From Acidobacteriota bacterium (GTDB lineage: Bacteria > Acidobacteriota > UBA6911 > RPQK01 > DATIPO01), in the NCBI GenBank assembly GCA_035471785.1, contig DATIPQ010000062.1, forward strand, positions 1-64,000: a stretch of DNA of 64,000 nucleotides, read 5' to 3'. A model generated the notes under the pieces. It was not told the origin of the DNA and did not search any database. It saw nothing but the letters and a program-made list of their open reading frames with translations. Position 1 is the stretch's first letter. Every line of letters begins with the position of its first letter. This document shows positions 34,677 to 43,710 of this stretch, in pieces. The position numbers were made by a program, and so were the translations under genes.

Positions 34677-36623
34677 TTAAAATCGCCTCCCAGGCGATCC
34701 CTTCTTCAGGATGCGCTGGTCTCCAGTACGCAATGTGGCCTGGATGCGGTCCAAAAACTCCAGATATGGGATGGCGAACTTGCGGCTCACTCCCAGCAGG
34801 TCCTTGAAATCGGCCACGCTGAAGGGCTGGCCCGGCTGAAAGCGGCTGTGCATCAGATCGATCAGCCGCGGGGGCGCCGAGGCGGGCAGCACCAGGTCTT
34901 CGTTGATGCGCACCAGCTCTTCCTGCTCCAGCAGATAATAATAAATGTCTCGGACTTCTTTCTCGGAATCGGCCAGGGCCTGGCACAACTCGGTCAGCGT
35001 GGGCGGGTTCCATCCACCTTCCGCGACCGCGTTCAGCAGGCGCCGGCGAAGGGCTTGCTGCGACTCGGTCAGTTCCACCTCGCGGCCCCTCAGTCCCACC
35101 TTGCCGCCCTGAAGGCGGATTCGTCCCCGCTTCTCCAGATCATTCAGCAAGTCCTGGAAATAAGCCGCTGACGCCTGCGGCATCAGGCGCTTCTTGAGTT
35201 CCTCGCGCGAGGCGCCTGTGGCCAGCCCGTCGGCGTCGTGGAACCTTTCCAGAAATTCCAGCAGGCGCCGGCCCAGGGCTTCCATCTGTTCATGCAGCAC
35301 GGCCAGGGGCGGATCCTGACCGACGATGCGGACGCCCTCCAGATCTTCCAGGCGCCTCAGCACGGATTGAGTGCGCAGTCCGGTGGCGGCGGCCAGGCGC
35401 TGCACGTCGATGCCTTTTCGGCCGGCCCGCTGCAAGGCGTATTCGATGTAGCCGTCCGCCGCCCGGCCCTCTCCGCTCTGGCGGGCCAGTTCCTTCAAGA
35501 GGGGCAGGAGTTTCCGCAAGTGGCGGCGGCGGTGCTTGGGGGGAGCGGGGTCGATGACGATTCCGCCCCCGATGGTTTCCATGGGCGAGTAGCGGCGCAG
35601 GATGAAGCGGTCGCCGCAGCAAGCCGCGATGGGAGTGTCCAGTCGCACCTGGCAGATGGCGGTTTCTCCCCGCTCTGCTTGGGGGGACTCCAGCAAATAG
35701 ATGCGTCCTACGGCTTCTCCGCTGCCGTGGTGGAAACGCACCGGGGCCCGGTGCTTGAGGGAAGCGGGAGCCTGCTCCAGCAGCGAAAGCTGCACGTCGA
35801 GCATGTGCGAAGGCGCCAGCGAGGCGGGCGGGGCCAGGATCATGCCCCGTTGCAGGTGGCTTTTCTCCAGCCCGGCCAGGTTGAGTGCCGCGCGTTGTCC
35901 GGCCTGGGCCTGGGACGACTTCTCGTTGAAGATCTCGATACCCCGCACCTTGGCTTGCCCCTGGCCGGGGTAGGCCTGCAGAGGTTCGTCCACCTGCAGC
36001 CGTCCGGCGTGGGGAGTGCCGGTGACGACGGTGCCGAATCCGCGGATGGAGAAAACCCGGTCGACCGGCATGCGGAAAAAGGCCCCCTGCAGGTTTTCCT
36101 GGCTGCGGCGGGCTGCCGCCTCGACTTCTCTCAGCAACACCTCCTCAAGCTGATCGATGCCCTCTCCGCTGGGGCTGTCGACGGCCACGCAGGGAGCCTC
36201 TTGCAGGAAGGTCCCCTCGACCAGATGGCGCACTTCGGCCTCCACCAGTTCACGCAGTTCGCTGTCGACCTTGTTCTTCTTGGTCAGTACGATGACGCCG
36301 CGGCTCACGCCCAGCAGCCGGCAAATCTGAAAGTGCTCGACGGTCTGGGGCATGACCGATTCATCGCTGGCCACCACCAGCAGCACCAGGTCGATGCCGC
36401 CGATTCCGCTGAGCATGTTCTTGACGAATTTCTCGTGCCCGGGGACGTCGATGAATCCGACCCTGAAGTCGCCCAGCCGGCGATGGGCGAATCCGATGTC
36501 GATGGTGATCCCCCGCCGCTTTTCTTCCTCCAGCCGGTCGGCGTCAATCCCGGTCAGGGCTTTGAGCAGAGTCGTCTTGCCGTGATCAATATGCCCCGCC
36601 GTCCCCACAATCACATCTCTCAT
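34677..36623 (-). CDS. selB: Selenocysteine-specific translation elongation factor SelB
   Basis: 648 residues from the ATG at 36623 ([20 protein letters not shown]), where G-domain homology begins; the frame is open upstream to 36935, but that part is the MITE-like repeat. Motifs: G1 [34 protein letters not shown] (G2), [15 protein letters not shown] (G3) and VLTKKNKVD (G4). Three EF-Tu-like domains are followed by C-terminal winged-helix repeats ([20 protein letters not shown] at the end) that bind the SECIS mRNA hairpin. It delivers Sec-tRNA to UGA codons. No selA, selD or tRNA-Sec gene, and no obvious selenoprotein, is visible in this window. Confidence 0.94.
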   Translation of the reverse strand: MRDVIVGTAGHIDHGKTTLLKALTGIDADRLEEEKRRGITIDIGFAHRRLGDFRVGFIDVPGHEKFVKNMLSGIGGIDLVLLVVASDESVMPQTVEHFQICRLLGVSRGVIVLTKKNKVDSELRELVEAEVRHLVEGTFLQEAPCVAVDSPSGEGIDQLEEVLLREVEAAARRSQENLQGAFFRMPVDRVFSIRGFGTVVTGTPHAGRLQVDEPLQAYPGQGQAKVRGIEIFNEKSSQAQAGQRAALNLAGLEKSHLQRGMILAPPASLAPSHMLDVQLSLLEQAPASLKHRAPVRFHHGSGEAVGRIYLLESPQAERGETAICQVRLDTPIAACCGDRFILRRYSPMETIGGGIVIDPAPPKHRRRHLRKLLPLLKELARQSGEGRAADGYIEYALQRAGRKGIDVQRLAAATGLRTQSVLRRLEDLEGVRIVGQDPPLAVLHEQMEALGRRLLEFLERFHDADGLATGASREELKKRLMPQASAAYFQDLLNDLEKRGRIRLQGGKVGLRGREVELTESQQALRRRLLNAVAEGGWNPPTLTELCQALADSEKEVRDIYYYLLEQEELVRINEDLVLPASAPPRLIDLMHSRFQPGQPFSVADFKDLLGVSRKFAIPYLEFLDRIQATLRTGDQRILKKGSPGRRF

Positions 36624-36666
36624 GCCCCCCCATTGTAGCCTGAGATCTTCAGTGCAAAGGAGGCTA

Positions 36667-36920
36667 CGGCAGTGCGTCAGAAGTTTTGAGCCACCCTGTG
36701 GCGTTATCCCACGCTTTTCAGCGTTCAGACCCTTGCCGTCTGAAACCCAGGGTGGCGCCGCCGCCTCGCTGGCGCTCGCCGCGGCTGACCCTGGGCAGGC
36801 GAAACGCTCGCCTTCAGCGAGCCCGGACATGACTTCTAACACAGTCGCTGGGCTGACGAATCTGTCCCTGTCAGGGACAAGAAGGGAGGGCCCTGGCTCA
36901 GAACTTATGACCGGCAGCAC
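36667..36920 (+). repeat. MITE-like dispersed element, copy 2
   Basis: About 254 bp. The left end GGCAGTGCGTCAGAAGTTTT and the right end (read inward on the minus strand) GTGCTGCCGGTCATAAGTTC are imperfect terminal inverted repeats, matching in about 21 of 27 positions around a shared GTCAnAAGTTnTGAGCCA core. Inside are an inverted pair CCCAGGGT/ACCCTGGG around a GC-rich block and the hairpin GCTCGCCTTCAGCGAGC. It lies in the divergent spacer between selB and ffh and encodes no protein. It is inverted relative to the copy at 45315-45733. Confidence 0.82.
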
Positions 36921-37216
36921 AGTGCTTTCCTGCATAAGTTGGCGTCACCACTGGGCGATCCTTTTCGCCGTCCACTTCGCTGCGCCCCCTCGAAATGCTC
37001 CCGGTATTGCTGCGGCGATCCTGACCGTGCTCCACAGCCCCAAAACGCCTCATGGTAGCGGAGAGTCCCCTCTTCCTCCTTGCCGGACTTTTTTCCGGCA
37101 CCACGCCGCACCGGCTTTGACATAGCGGGGGCGAAGATGCGACAATTCGCAGTTTCCGGTGGTGGGGCGAAGTATGCCCCGCGTAGAGGACGGGAACCGG
37201 CTGGGACAGACGGACA
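36921..37216. other. Spacer upstream of ffh
   Basis: Nothing coding is recognisable. There is one hairpin, GCCGGACTTTTTTCCGGC, at about 37082-37099, whose T-run is in the loop, so it is not a normal terminator. The spacer was inspected for the small SRP RNA tetraloop region (GGAAGCAGC-type sequence) and for a tRNA-Sec; neither was found. The promoter of the ffh operon should lie here, but no clear -35/-10 pair stands out. Confidence 0.5.
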
Positions 37217-38572
37217 ATGCTGGACACTTTATCCGACAAGCTGCAAGGCGTACTCAAGAACCTGAAGGGCGAAGGCCGGGTTTCGGAACGCCATATCGAG
37301 AAGGCCATGCGCGAGATCCGCATCGCCTTGCTTGAAGCCGACGTCAACTTCAAGGTCGTCAAGGGTTTCGTGGCCGGAGTCAAGGAGAAGGCGCTGGGCC
37401 AGGAAGTGCTCAAGAGCCTGACCCCCGGACAGCAGGTGGTCAAGATCGTCCGCGACGAGTTGATGGCCCTTTTCGGAGATGAGGCCGTCCCCCTGCAATT
37501 CGCCAAGACGCCGCCCACCGTGATCATGATGGTGGGGCTGCAGGGAAGCGGTAAGACGACCAGCAGCGGCAAGCTGTCGCTGTGGCTGCGCAAGCAGGGA
37601 CGCCGTCCCATGATGGTGTCGACCGACGTTTACCGCCCCGCTGCCATCGAGCAGTTGGCGGTCGTGGCCCGCGAACTGGATGTGCCGGTCTTCGAGTCCG
37701 ATGACATGGACCCCGTCTCGCGAGCCGAAGCGGCCGCCCGCGAAGCCCGCAACACCGGACACGACGTGCTGCTCATCGATACCGCCGGACGCCTGCACAT
37801 CGACGAAAAGCTGATGGACGAGCTGGAGCGCATCCGGCGCAGCCTGGGTCCCAAAGAGATCCTGCTGGTGGCCGATGCCATGACCGGGCAGGACGCGGTC
37901 AAGAGCGCCAAGCAATTCGACGAATGGCTGGATGTGAGCGGCGTGGTGCTGACCAAGATGGACGGCGATAGCCGCGGCGGCGCCTCCCTTTCCATCAACC
38001 AGGTCACCGGCAAGCCCATCAAGTTCATCGGCGTGGGCGAGAAGTACAGCGCCCTCGAGGTCTTCCATCCCGAGCGCATGGCCGGACGCATCCTGGGAAT
38101 GGGCGACGTTCTCAGCCTCATCGAAAAGGCCGAGGAGACGGTGGACGAAGAGCAGGCTGAGCGCATGCTCGAGAAGATGCGCAAGGACGAATTCAGCCTG
38201 GAGGATTTTCGCGACCAGTTGCGCCAGTTGCGCAAGCTGGGGCCGCTCGACGAGCTCATGGGCATGCTGCCCAACGCCGGACCCCTGAAGGGCCTGGACA
38301 AAGTGAATTTGGACGAGAAGCAGTTGTCGCACACCGAGGCCATCATCAACTCGATGACGCCTCTGGAGCGGCACAACTTCAAAGTCATCAACGGCTCGCG
38401 CCGCAAGCGTATCGCCGAGGGCAGCGGACGGCCCGTATCCGAAGTCAACCGTCTGCTGCGCCAATACGCCGATATGCGCAAGATGATGAAGAAGATGTCG
38501 AAAGGAATGCTGGGACGGATCGGCAAGGGGGCGTTGGGCAAACGCCTGCCCAAGATGAACTTTCCGTTCTAG
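37217..38572 (+). CDS. ffh: Signal recognition particle protein Ffh (SRP54)
   Basis: 451 residues, normal for Ffh. An N domain with EKAMREIRIALLEADVNFKV near residue 30 precedes the G domain: P-loop MMVGLQGSGKTTSSGKLSLW near 100, STDVYRPAAIEQL, LLIDTAGRLHIDEKLMDEL near 185, and VLTKMDGDSRGGASLSI near 243. The Met-rich M domain ends with MMKKMSKGMLGRIGKGAL. It binds signal sequences and SRP RNA and targets ribosomes to FtsY. It leads the conserved rpsP-khpA-rimM-trmD-rplS operon. Confidence 0.97.
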   Translation: MLDTLSDKLQGVLKNLKGEGRVSERHIEKAMREIRIALLEADVNFKVVKGFVAGVKEKALGQEVLKSLTPGQQVVKIVRDELMALFGDEAVPLQFAKTPPTVIMMVGLQGSGKTTSSGKLSLWLRKQGRRPMMVSTDVYRPAAIEQLAVVARELDVPVFESDDMDPVSRAEAAAREARNTGHDVLLIDTAGRLHIDEKLMDELERIRRSLGPKEILLVADAMTGQDAVKSAKQFDEWLDVSGVVLTKMDGDSRGGASLSINQVTGKPIKFIGVGEKYSALEVFHPERMAGRILGMGDVLSLIEKAEETVDEEQAERMLEKMRKDEFSLEDFRDQLRQLRKLGPLDELMGMLPNAGPLKGLDKVNLDEKQLSHTEAIINSMTPLERHNFKVINGSRRKRIAEGSGRPVSEVNRLLRQYADMRKMMKKMSKGMLGRIGKGALGKRLPKMNFPF

Positions 38573-38617
38573 TGTAGATTTGATAAAATTTTGGTTTGCT
38601 TACGAGGAGGATCTCCG

Positions 38618-39049
38618 TTGCTTAGAATTCGACTCAGTCGCCACGGGGCCAAGAAAAATCCCCACTATCGCGTTGTCGTCTCGGAGAAGAGCGATCCCCG
38701 GGACGGACGGTTCGTGGAGATAGTGGGCAACTACAGCCCGGCAATGAAACCCAAGCGTTTGAAGCTGAACATGGAGCGGATCGAATACTGGATCGGCGTA
38801 GGAGCCAGACCGTCGCAGACGGTGTCGGGCCTCATCGAAAAGGCTCGCACCGCTCAGGCTGAGGCGGAAGCGGAAGCCAAGGCTGAAGCGCCGGCGGAGA
38901 AAGCCGACTCAACCGAAAAGGACAGCAAGGCCAAGGAATCCGCCAAGGAAGAGAAAAAGGAGGCCAAGGCCGCCGGGAAAGAGGAGTCCGAACCGGAGCC
39001 CCAGGAAGAGGCCGAGTCCGAGGCCGATAAAGAGGCCGCCGAGGCTTAG
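38618..39049 (+). CDS. rpsP: 30S ribosomal protein S16 with acidic/Ala-rich tail
   Basis: 143 residues. The first ~85 are a normal S16 (LRIRLSRHGAKKNPHYRVVV, DPRDGRFVEIVGNYSP, YWIGVGARPSQTVSGLIEK). A ~55-residue tail follows, made of Ala, Glu, Lys and Ser (EAEAEAKAEAPAEKADSTEK). Such tails occur in S16 of several phyla. The start is a TTG at 38618, placed by GAGGAGG at 38604-38610 with 7-base spacing and by the conserved first residues. Confidence 0.95.
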   Translation: MLRIRLSRHGAKKNPHYRVVVSEKSDPRDGRFVEIVGNYSPAMKPKRLKLNMERIEYWIGVGARPSQTVSGLIEKARTAQAEAEAEAKAEAPAEKADSTEKDSKAKESAKEEKKEAKAAGKEESEPEPQEEAESEADKEAAEA

Positions 39050-39224
39050 TCCACTTCGCTGCAGGATCCCATCCGGATCTTCAGAGAAACGCCCCCGCGA
39101 CCCAAGTACGGAGTCACTCCCGACGCCGGACCGGGCGGCGACTCGCTGGGCGCGAAGCTGACGGCTCGGCGGCATCACTGTGAACGCTGGAGCACCCGCT
39201 GAGATCGTCAGTCTGGAGGCCGAA

Positions 39225-39455
39225 ATGAAAGATCTGGTTGAAATGATTGCCAAAGCGTTGGTGGACAATCCTGAAGAAGTCGTGGTGACCGTTGTTGAAG
39301 GCGAGCAGACGACCGTTCTGGAGTTGAGAGTGGCACCCTCGGACTTGGGCAAGGTGATCGGCAAGCAGGGCCGGACGGCGCGCGCCATCCGCACCCTCCT
39401 GGGGGCCTGCGGCATGAAGATGCGCAAGCGCTACATGCTGGAAATTTTGGAATAG
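39225..39455 (+). CDS. khpA: KH domain RNA-binding protein KhpA
   Basis: 76 residues. The KH motif is [20 protein letters not shown] at about 45-64, with the GKQG loop that contacts RNA. KhpA acts with KhpB in RNA binding, affecting cell size and division in other bacteria. The start is ATG 39225 ([19 protein letters not shown]), supported by CTGGAGG six bases upstream; an upstream in-frame start at 39180 is less likely. Its usual place, between rpsP and rimM, is kept; it is 2 bp from rimM. Confidence 0.93.
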   Translation: MKDLVEMIAKALVDNPEEVVVTVVEGEQTTVLELRVAPSDLGKVIGKQGRTARAIRTLLGACGMKMRKRYMLEILE

Positions 39456-39456
39456 A

Positions 39457-40065
39457 GTGAGCGGGTTCGTCACAATCGCCCACATCGTCAAAGCCCGCGG
39501 AGTGAGGGGAGAAGTCGCGGCCGAAATCCTGACCGACTTTCCGGATCGATTTCAAAAGACCGCAGATGTCCGCGTCAAGTCTCCCTCGGGTGAATTCCAG
39601 GAGCGGCTGCAGTGGCACCGCTTTCACCAGGGACGGGTATTGCTCAAGTTTGAAGGCAGGGAGTCGCCCCAAGAGGTCGAAGAATTGATCTGGGGCGATG
39701 TGCAAGTGCCGCTGCAAGAGCGGGTTGCGGCCCCTCAGGGGCACTACTACAACGATGAGTTGATCGGCTGCCGGGTGGAAAACAGCGGAGAGCCGCTGGG
39801 GCAGGTCGAGGACGTGCTGGAGATCGGCGGCGGCCAGAGCAATCTCGTGGTCCGCCATGAACGCGGCGGGGAGTGGCAGTTGCCTCTGGTAAGCGAGTTC
39901 GTAGTCGCCATCGACGTCCAACGGCGGCTGATCGAGGCTCGTCCGCCACGCGGACTTTTGGAGTTGGCGGTGGAGCCGGGGCCGGGAAAGCGCAAGCGGC
40001 GCCGGGCCCGCCGGGCAGCCGCCCGCAGCGGTCAGAAAGAGCCGGGTAGCGGAGATGCGAATTAG
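39457..40065 (+). CDS. rimM: Ribosome maturation factor RimM
   Basis: 202 residues. RimM N-terminal domain: FVTIAHIVKARGVRGEVAAE near residue 4; PRC-barrel domain: HYYNDELIGCRVENSGEPLG near 100 and ELPL-like QLPLVSEFVVAIDV. It helps assemble the 30S head with S19. The start is GTG 39457, two bases after khpA. The C terminus has an Arg/Lys-rich extension (GKRKRRRARRAAARSGQ), likely RNA-binding or disordered. It overlaps trmD by 11 bp. Confidence 0.94.
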   Translation: MSGFVTIAHIVKARGVRGEVAAEILTDFPDRFQKTADVRVKSPSGEFQERLQWHRFHQGRVLLKFEGRESPQEVEELIWGDVQVPLQERVAAPQGHYYNDELIGCRVENSGEPLGQVEDVLEIGGGQSNLVVRHERGGEWQLPLVSEFVVAIDVQRRLIEARPPRGLLELAVEPGPGKRKRRRARRAAARSGQKEPGSGDAN

Positions 40066-40735
40066 CATCGTGACGATTTTTCCGGGCCTGTTCGAGCGGG
40101 TCTTCGATTACGGGATGATCCGCCAGGCCCGCAAGAGGGATCTTTTACAAATTGACGTTGTCGACCTGAGGGATTACGCTCACGACCGCCACCGCACGGT
40201 GGACGATCGACCCTTCGGAGGCGGGGACGGCATGGTGCTCAAGCCCGAGCCCCTTCACCAAGCCCTGAGCCACCTCGGCTCGGCCGGCCCTCCGCCGCGC
40301 AAGGCGCTGCTGACGCCCCGCGGACGGACCTTCGACCAGAGCCTGGCAGTGGAATACTCCCTGCTCGGGCACCTGGTGCTGGTGTGCGGACGCTACGAAG
40401 GCGTCGATCAGCGGGTGGCCGATCACATGGTCGACGAAGAGGTTTCCATCGGAGACTACGTCCTCTCGGGAGGCGAGTTCGCCGCTTTGACTATCGTCGA
40501 CGCGGTTTCGCGCCTGATACCCGGCGTGGTCTCCAAAAGCGGCTCCGTGCTGCAGGATTCGTTTATGGACGGCCTTTTGGATTGCCCCTACTACACGCGT
40601 CCGGCCGAATATCGCGGCTGGAAGGTGCCTGAAGTGCTGCTTTCGGGCGACCACGAGGCCATTGAAAACTGGAGAAAGAGGGAGGCCCTGCGCTTGACGC
40701 GGGAGCGACGGCCCGATCTGTTAAAGAGGAAATAA
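40055..40735 (+). CDS. trmD: tRNA (guanine-N1-)-methyltransferase TrmD
   Basis: 226 residues. SPOUT-fold motifs: [20 protein letters not shown] at the start, [18 protein letters not shown] near 55-72, [13 protein letters not shown] near 107 and [15 protein letters not shown] near 128-142, which forms the trefoil-knot SAM site. It methylates G37 of tRNAs to prevent frameshifting. It overlaps rimM and sits 5 bp before rplS, as usual. Confidence 0.96.
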   Translation: MRISIVTIFPGLFERVFDYGMIRQARKRDLLQIDVVDLRDYAHDRHRTVDDRPFGGGDGMVLKPEPLHQALSHLGSAGPPPRKALLTPRGRTFDQSLAVEYSLLGHLVLVCGRYEGVDQRVADHMVDEEVSIGDYVLSGGEFAALTIVDAVSRLIPGVVSKSGSVLQDSFMDGLLDCPYYTRPAEYRGWKVPEVLLSGDHEAIENWRKREALRLTRERRPDLLKRK

Positions 40736-40740
40736 GCATC

Positions 40741-41085
40741 ATGAACGTCATCGAGAAAATCGAGCAGGACTATACCAGGAGCGAGATCCCCGACTTCCGG
40801 GCCGGGGACACGGTTCGCGTCAACGTCAAGATCAAAGAAGGCGACAAGTTCAGGATCCAGGCTTTCGAGGGCGTCGTCATCGGCATGCACCGTCGCGGAA
40901 TCGGCTCCACCTTCACGGTGCGCAAGATCTCCTTCGGATACGGCGTCGAGCGTATCTTCCCCTTGCATTCGCCCACCATTGACAGCATCGAGCTGGTTCG
41001 CCACGGACACGTGCGCAGGGCCAAGCTGTACTATCTGCGCGAGCGCAAGGGCAAGGCCGCCCGCATCCGCGAGCGCCGCCGATAA
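40741..41085 (+). CDS. rplS: 50S ribosomal protein L19
   Basis: 114 residues, full length. Conserved blocks are [20 protein letters not shown] near 17-36, [20 protein letters not shown] and [20 protein letters not shown], ending [20 protein letters not shown]. It lies at the 30S-50S interface. Last gene of the ffh operon. A short CCCCGGAGCGGGG hairpin follows at about 41089-41101, without a clear T-run. Confidence 0.97.
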   Translation: MNVIEKIEQDYTRSEIPDFRAGDTVRVNVKIKEGDKFRIQAFEGVVIGMHRRGIGSTFTVRKISFGYGVERIFPLHSPTIDSIELVRHGHVRRAKLYYLRERKGKAARIRERRR

Positions 41086-41253
41086 TCCCCGGAGCGGGGA
41101 AAAGCGATTTGTCTCTACTTGTGGGGCAGATCACTTGCCCTTGAGCCCGAACGCTTCCATAATCGTGGCCGGACACAGGTGGGCGATGCCGTAGGGGCTT
41201 GAAGGTTCGCCTCGGCGGTGCCCGCCACGCCGAGAAACTCAACGGCCTACCGT

Positions 41254-43404
41254 ATGCTGGACAAGTACAAGGTACTGCGAAACGCTGAGCGATTCGTCAT
41301 CGAGAAGAAATTCTCGCAGGCGATCCAGGAATACGAGAAACTGCTGGAAAAAGACAGCAACGACGCCGGGCTTCTCAATACCATCGGCGACCTCTACGTA
41401 CGCGTTCAAAACTACCCCAAGGCGCTCAAGCGCTTTCACAAGGTGGCCGAGATCTACCTGCGCAGCGGCTTCGCACTGCGCGCCATCGCCACCTACAAGA
41501 AGATCCACTCCCTCGACCCTTCCGACGTGCAGGTCAATCAGCGCCTGGCCGAGCTCTTCCAGAAACAGGGGCTCAACCAGGACGCGCGCCGACACATGCA
41601 GTTCCTGGTCGATCACAGCCTGGAAGAGGGCGACAACAAGGCCGCCATCACCTGGATGAAGCGGGTGGTGGACCTCGATTCCTCGGCCTGGAACACCCAG
41701 CTCAAACTGGCTGAAATGCTGAGCCGGGCCGATTCGCCTTCCGAGTCCGCCTACTACTATCGTGAAGCCGTCCGCACCCTGCAGAAGCGCCAGCGCCACG
41801 AGCAGATCATGGAAGCCTGCGAAACGGCCTTCCAAAATGCCGAGTACGAAAGCGAACTGGTAGAGGCCTACGCCCAGGCCGCCGAACGCCTCTCCCGCAT
41901 CCAACAAGCCGAGGAGAAGATGCGCCAGAGCCTGGAGGAAAGCGGACGCGAACTGCCCTACAAGCTGGCCCTGGCCCTCCTGGCTGAACGTCGGGGAGAC
42001 GCCGAAGGCGCCCACAAGCTCTTCAGCCAATTGAGCGACGCCGGACACTTCGAGACCGTCGTCAGCGAAGGCCTGCAGCGGACGGCCTCAGCCGCTCCGG
42101 GCGTTCCCGCCTCTCAGCCCCACGACGCCATCGATCTTGACCTGGGTGCCGACGCCGACTTGGGCGAAGAAGAGGAGGACCAGGAGCAGGAAGACCAAAG
42201 CTTCGACTTCGGCGGCCAGCAATGGGACAGCGATGAAGAGCAAGGAAGCCTGCAGGTCGGTGAGAGCCCCTTTCACCCCGCCGGAGAGGTGGAGGAGTTC
42301 GTGTTGCCCGATGAGGAGGATGAAGACTCCTTCCAGGACTCGGGCGGCAGCGGACTTTTTCTGCAAGACGACGACGTCGAGGTCGACCAATCCGAGGCGC
42401 TGGGCAGCGGCCTGCTGCTGGAGGACGAGGAAGATGTATCCGAGCAAACGGCCGAATCCTTCCAGCTCGAGTTGGAGGAGGACGAGGAGGAAGAGGACCA
42501 GGACGAGCAGCCCGCTCCCGAGTTGATCTCCTCGGTCCAGGACGAACAAGAACTCAGCGGCGAAGCCGAACTGGCGGCCATGGGCGTTATCGAGCTTGAA
42601 GAAGAAAAAGCCGACGAGGCCTCGCTGGAACCCGAGTTGGTGGAGGAAGAAGAGGGCGATGCGGCGGCCGCACCCCAGGAGGACCTGGACGACATCGTCA
42701 TATCCTCCCTGGAAGAGGCTCTGGAAGAGACCGACTTCTACCTCAAGCTGGGATTCCAGGACGAAGCCACCCGGCTGCTCAAGGTGCTGCTGCGCGATTT
42801 CGGGGATGAGGAACGGGTGCTGCGCCGGGCCAAGAAGATTCCCGGGCTGGCGCCCTCCGCCCCGGCTCCCAAGCAAGCCGCCGCCGAGGGTCCTCAGGCG
42901 GAAGGATTCGAGGACGAACTCGACGCCGCCCTCGATGCCCTCTTCGAGCCCGGAGCCCAAGACCAGAGCGGAGAGGTCCTGCGCTACGACGTGCAGGGAA
43001 GCAGCGCGGCCAGTCAGGAGGAGAACCCCAGCGTCCACTACGACCTGGGCCTGGCCTACAAGGAAATGGGCCTGATCGCCGACGCTGCTCAAGAGTTCCG
43101 CGGCGCTGTAGATCTGCTGGGAGAGGGCCAGGAACCGCTGAAAATCCTCTGCTGCAGCATGCTGGCCAATTGCTACCTCAACCTGAAAGAATATGACCGG
43201 GCCATTCGTTGGGCCCGTGAAGGCCTGGCCATCGAAGACATGAAAGACTTCGAGTGGAAGGCCCTGCAGTATGACCTGGCTTGCGCTCTGCAATCGCGCG
43301 GAGAGGCTGAGGAAGCTCGCCAGGCCTTGCTCGAAATCACCGAAAAGGACGATTCCTACCGGGATGTGAAAGAGCGTCTCGAACAACTTGCCTCGGCTGA
43401 TTGA
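41254..43404 (+). CDS. Large TPR protein with long acidic linker
   Basis: 716 residues, no signal peptide. N-terminal TPR region (FSQAIQEYEKLLEKDSNDAG near 20, YPKALKRFHKVAEIYLRSGF) to about 290, then a very acidic linker of some 200 residues rich in Glu and Asp (EEDEEEEDQDEQPAPE is one part). A C-terminal TPR-like part follows (NPSVHYDLGLAYKEMGLIAD near 592, EYDRAIRWAREGLAIEDMK). The layout of two helical ends around an acidic middle recalls FimV-like and related acidobacterial proteins, without proof. Start ATG 41254 (MLDKYKVLRNAERF); a GTG at 41218 is also open. It follows rplS by 168 bp. Confidence 0.78.
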   Translation: MLDKYKVLRNAERFVIEKKFSQAIQEYEKLLEKDSNDAGLLNTIGDLYVRVQNYPKALKRFHKVAEIYLRSGFALRAIATYKKIHSLDPSDVQVNQRLAELFQKQGLNQDARRHMQFLVDHSLEEGDNKAAITWMKRVVDLDSSAWNTQLKLAEMLSRADSPSESAYYYREAVRTLQKRQRHEQIMEACETAFQNAEYESELVEAYAQAAERLSRIQQAEEKMRQSLEESGRELPYKLALALLAERRGDAEGAHKLFSQLSDAGHFETVVSEGLQRTASAAPGVPASQPHDAIDLDLGADADLGEEEEDQEQEDQSFDFGGQQWDSDEEQGSLQVGESPFHPAGEVEEFVLPDEEDEDSFQDSGGSGLFLQDDDVEVDQSEALGSGLLLEDEEDVSEQTAESFQLELEEDEEEEDQDEQPAPELISSVQDEQELSGEAELAAMGVIELEEEKADEASLEPELVEEEEGDAAAAPQEDLDDIVISSLEEALEETDFYLKLGFQDEATRLLKVLLRDFGDEERVLRRAKKIPGLAPSAPAPKQAAAEGPQAEGFEDELDAALDALFEPGAQDQSGEVLRYDVQGSSAASQEENPSVHYDLGLAYKEMGLIADAAQEFRGAVDLLGEGQEPLKILCCSMLANCYLNLKEYDRAIRWAREGLAIEDMKDFEWKALQYDLACALQSRGEAEEARQALLEITEKDDSYRDVKERLEQLASAD

Positions 43405-43422
43405 GAGCGGGCCAGCCCGGAA

Positions 43423-43710
43423 ATGCCCATGTTCAACCGCCTGCTTTTTTTCGTTTACCTGCTCTATTGCTTCGAGGTGGGCCTCTTTCTCATGATCTTC
43501 CCCTGGCTGGAGCTTTGGGACCAGAACTCCCTGCTCAATTATCTTTCTTCTCCCCTTCGCGAGGCGGTGCTGAGCAATTACTTCCGGGGCGCGGTGTCGG
43601 GCCTGGGGCTGGCCAACGTGACTTTGGGCCTGTGGGAGGTTCTGCGTGTCTTCGTTCTTCCCCAACGCTCCGCCAAGTCAGGCGATTCGTTACGCCATCT
43701 CGAATCGTAG
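43423..43710 (+). CDS. Small membrane protein
   Basis: 95 residues with two hydrophobic segments (FFVYLLYCFEVGLFLMIFPW at about 9-28 and a second, FRGAVSGLGLANVTLGLWEV, at about 54-73). No named family is recognised. Its last 65 bp overlap the start of the ThiE-like gene, and a GGGAGG inside it (43634-43639) serves as the next gene's ribosome site, so the two are coupled. Confidence 0.72.
   Translation: MPMFNRLLFFVYLLYCFEVGLFLMIFPWLELWDQNSLLNYLSSPLREAVLSNYFRGAVSGLGLANVTLGLWEVLRVFVLPQRSAKSGDSLRHLES

Noticed and set aside
36624-36935. Upstream extension of the selB frame
   Set aside because: It translates the MITE-like element and has no match to SelB; the G-domain begins at the ATG at 36623.
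36921-37216. SRP RNA or tRNA-Sec gene in the spacer between selB and ffh
   Set aside because: The conserved SRP RNA tetraloop region and a tRNA-like acceptor/T-loop were not found by eye. A covariance-model scan could decide.
41089-41101. Hairpin after rplS as a terminator
   Set aside because: Only a five-base GC stem with no T-run; it was not counted as a terminator.
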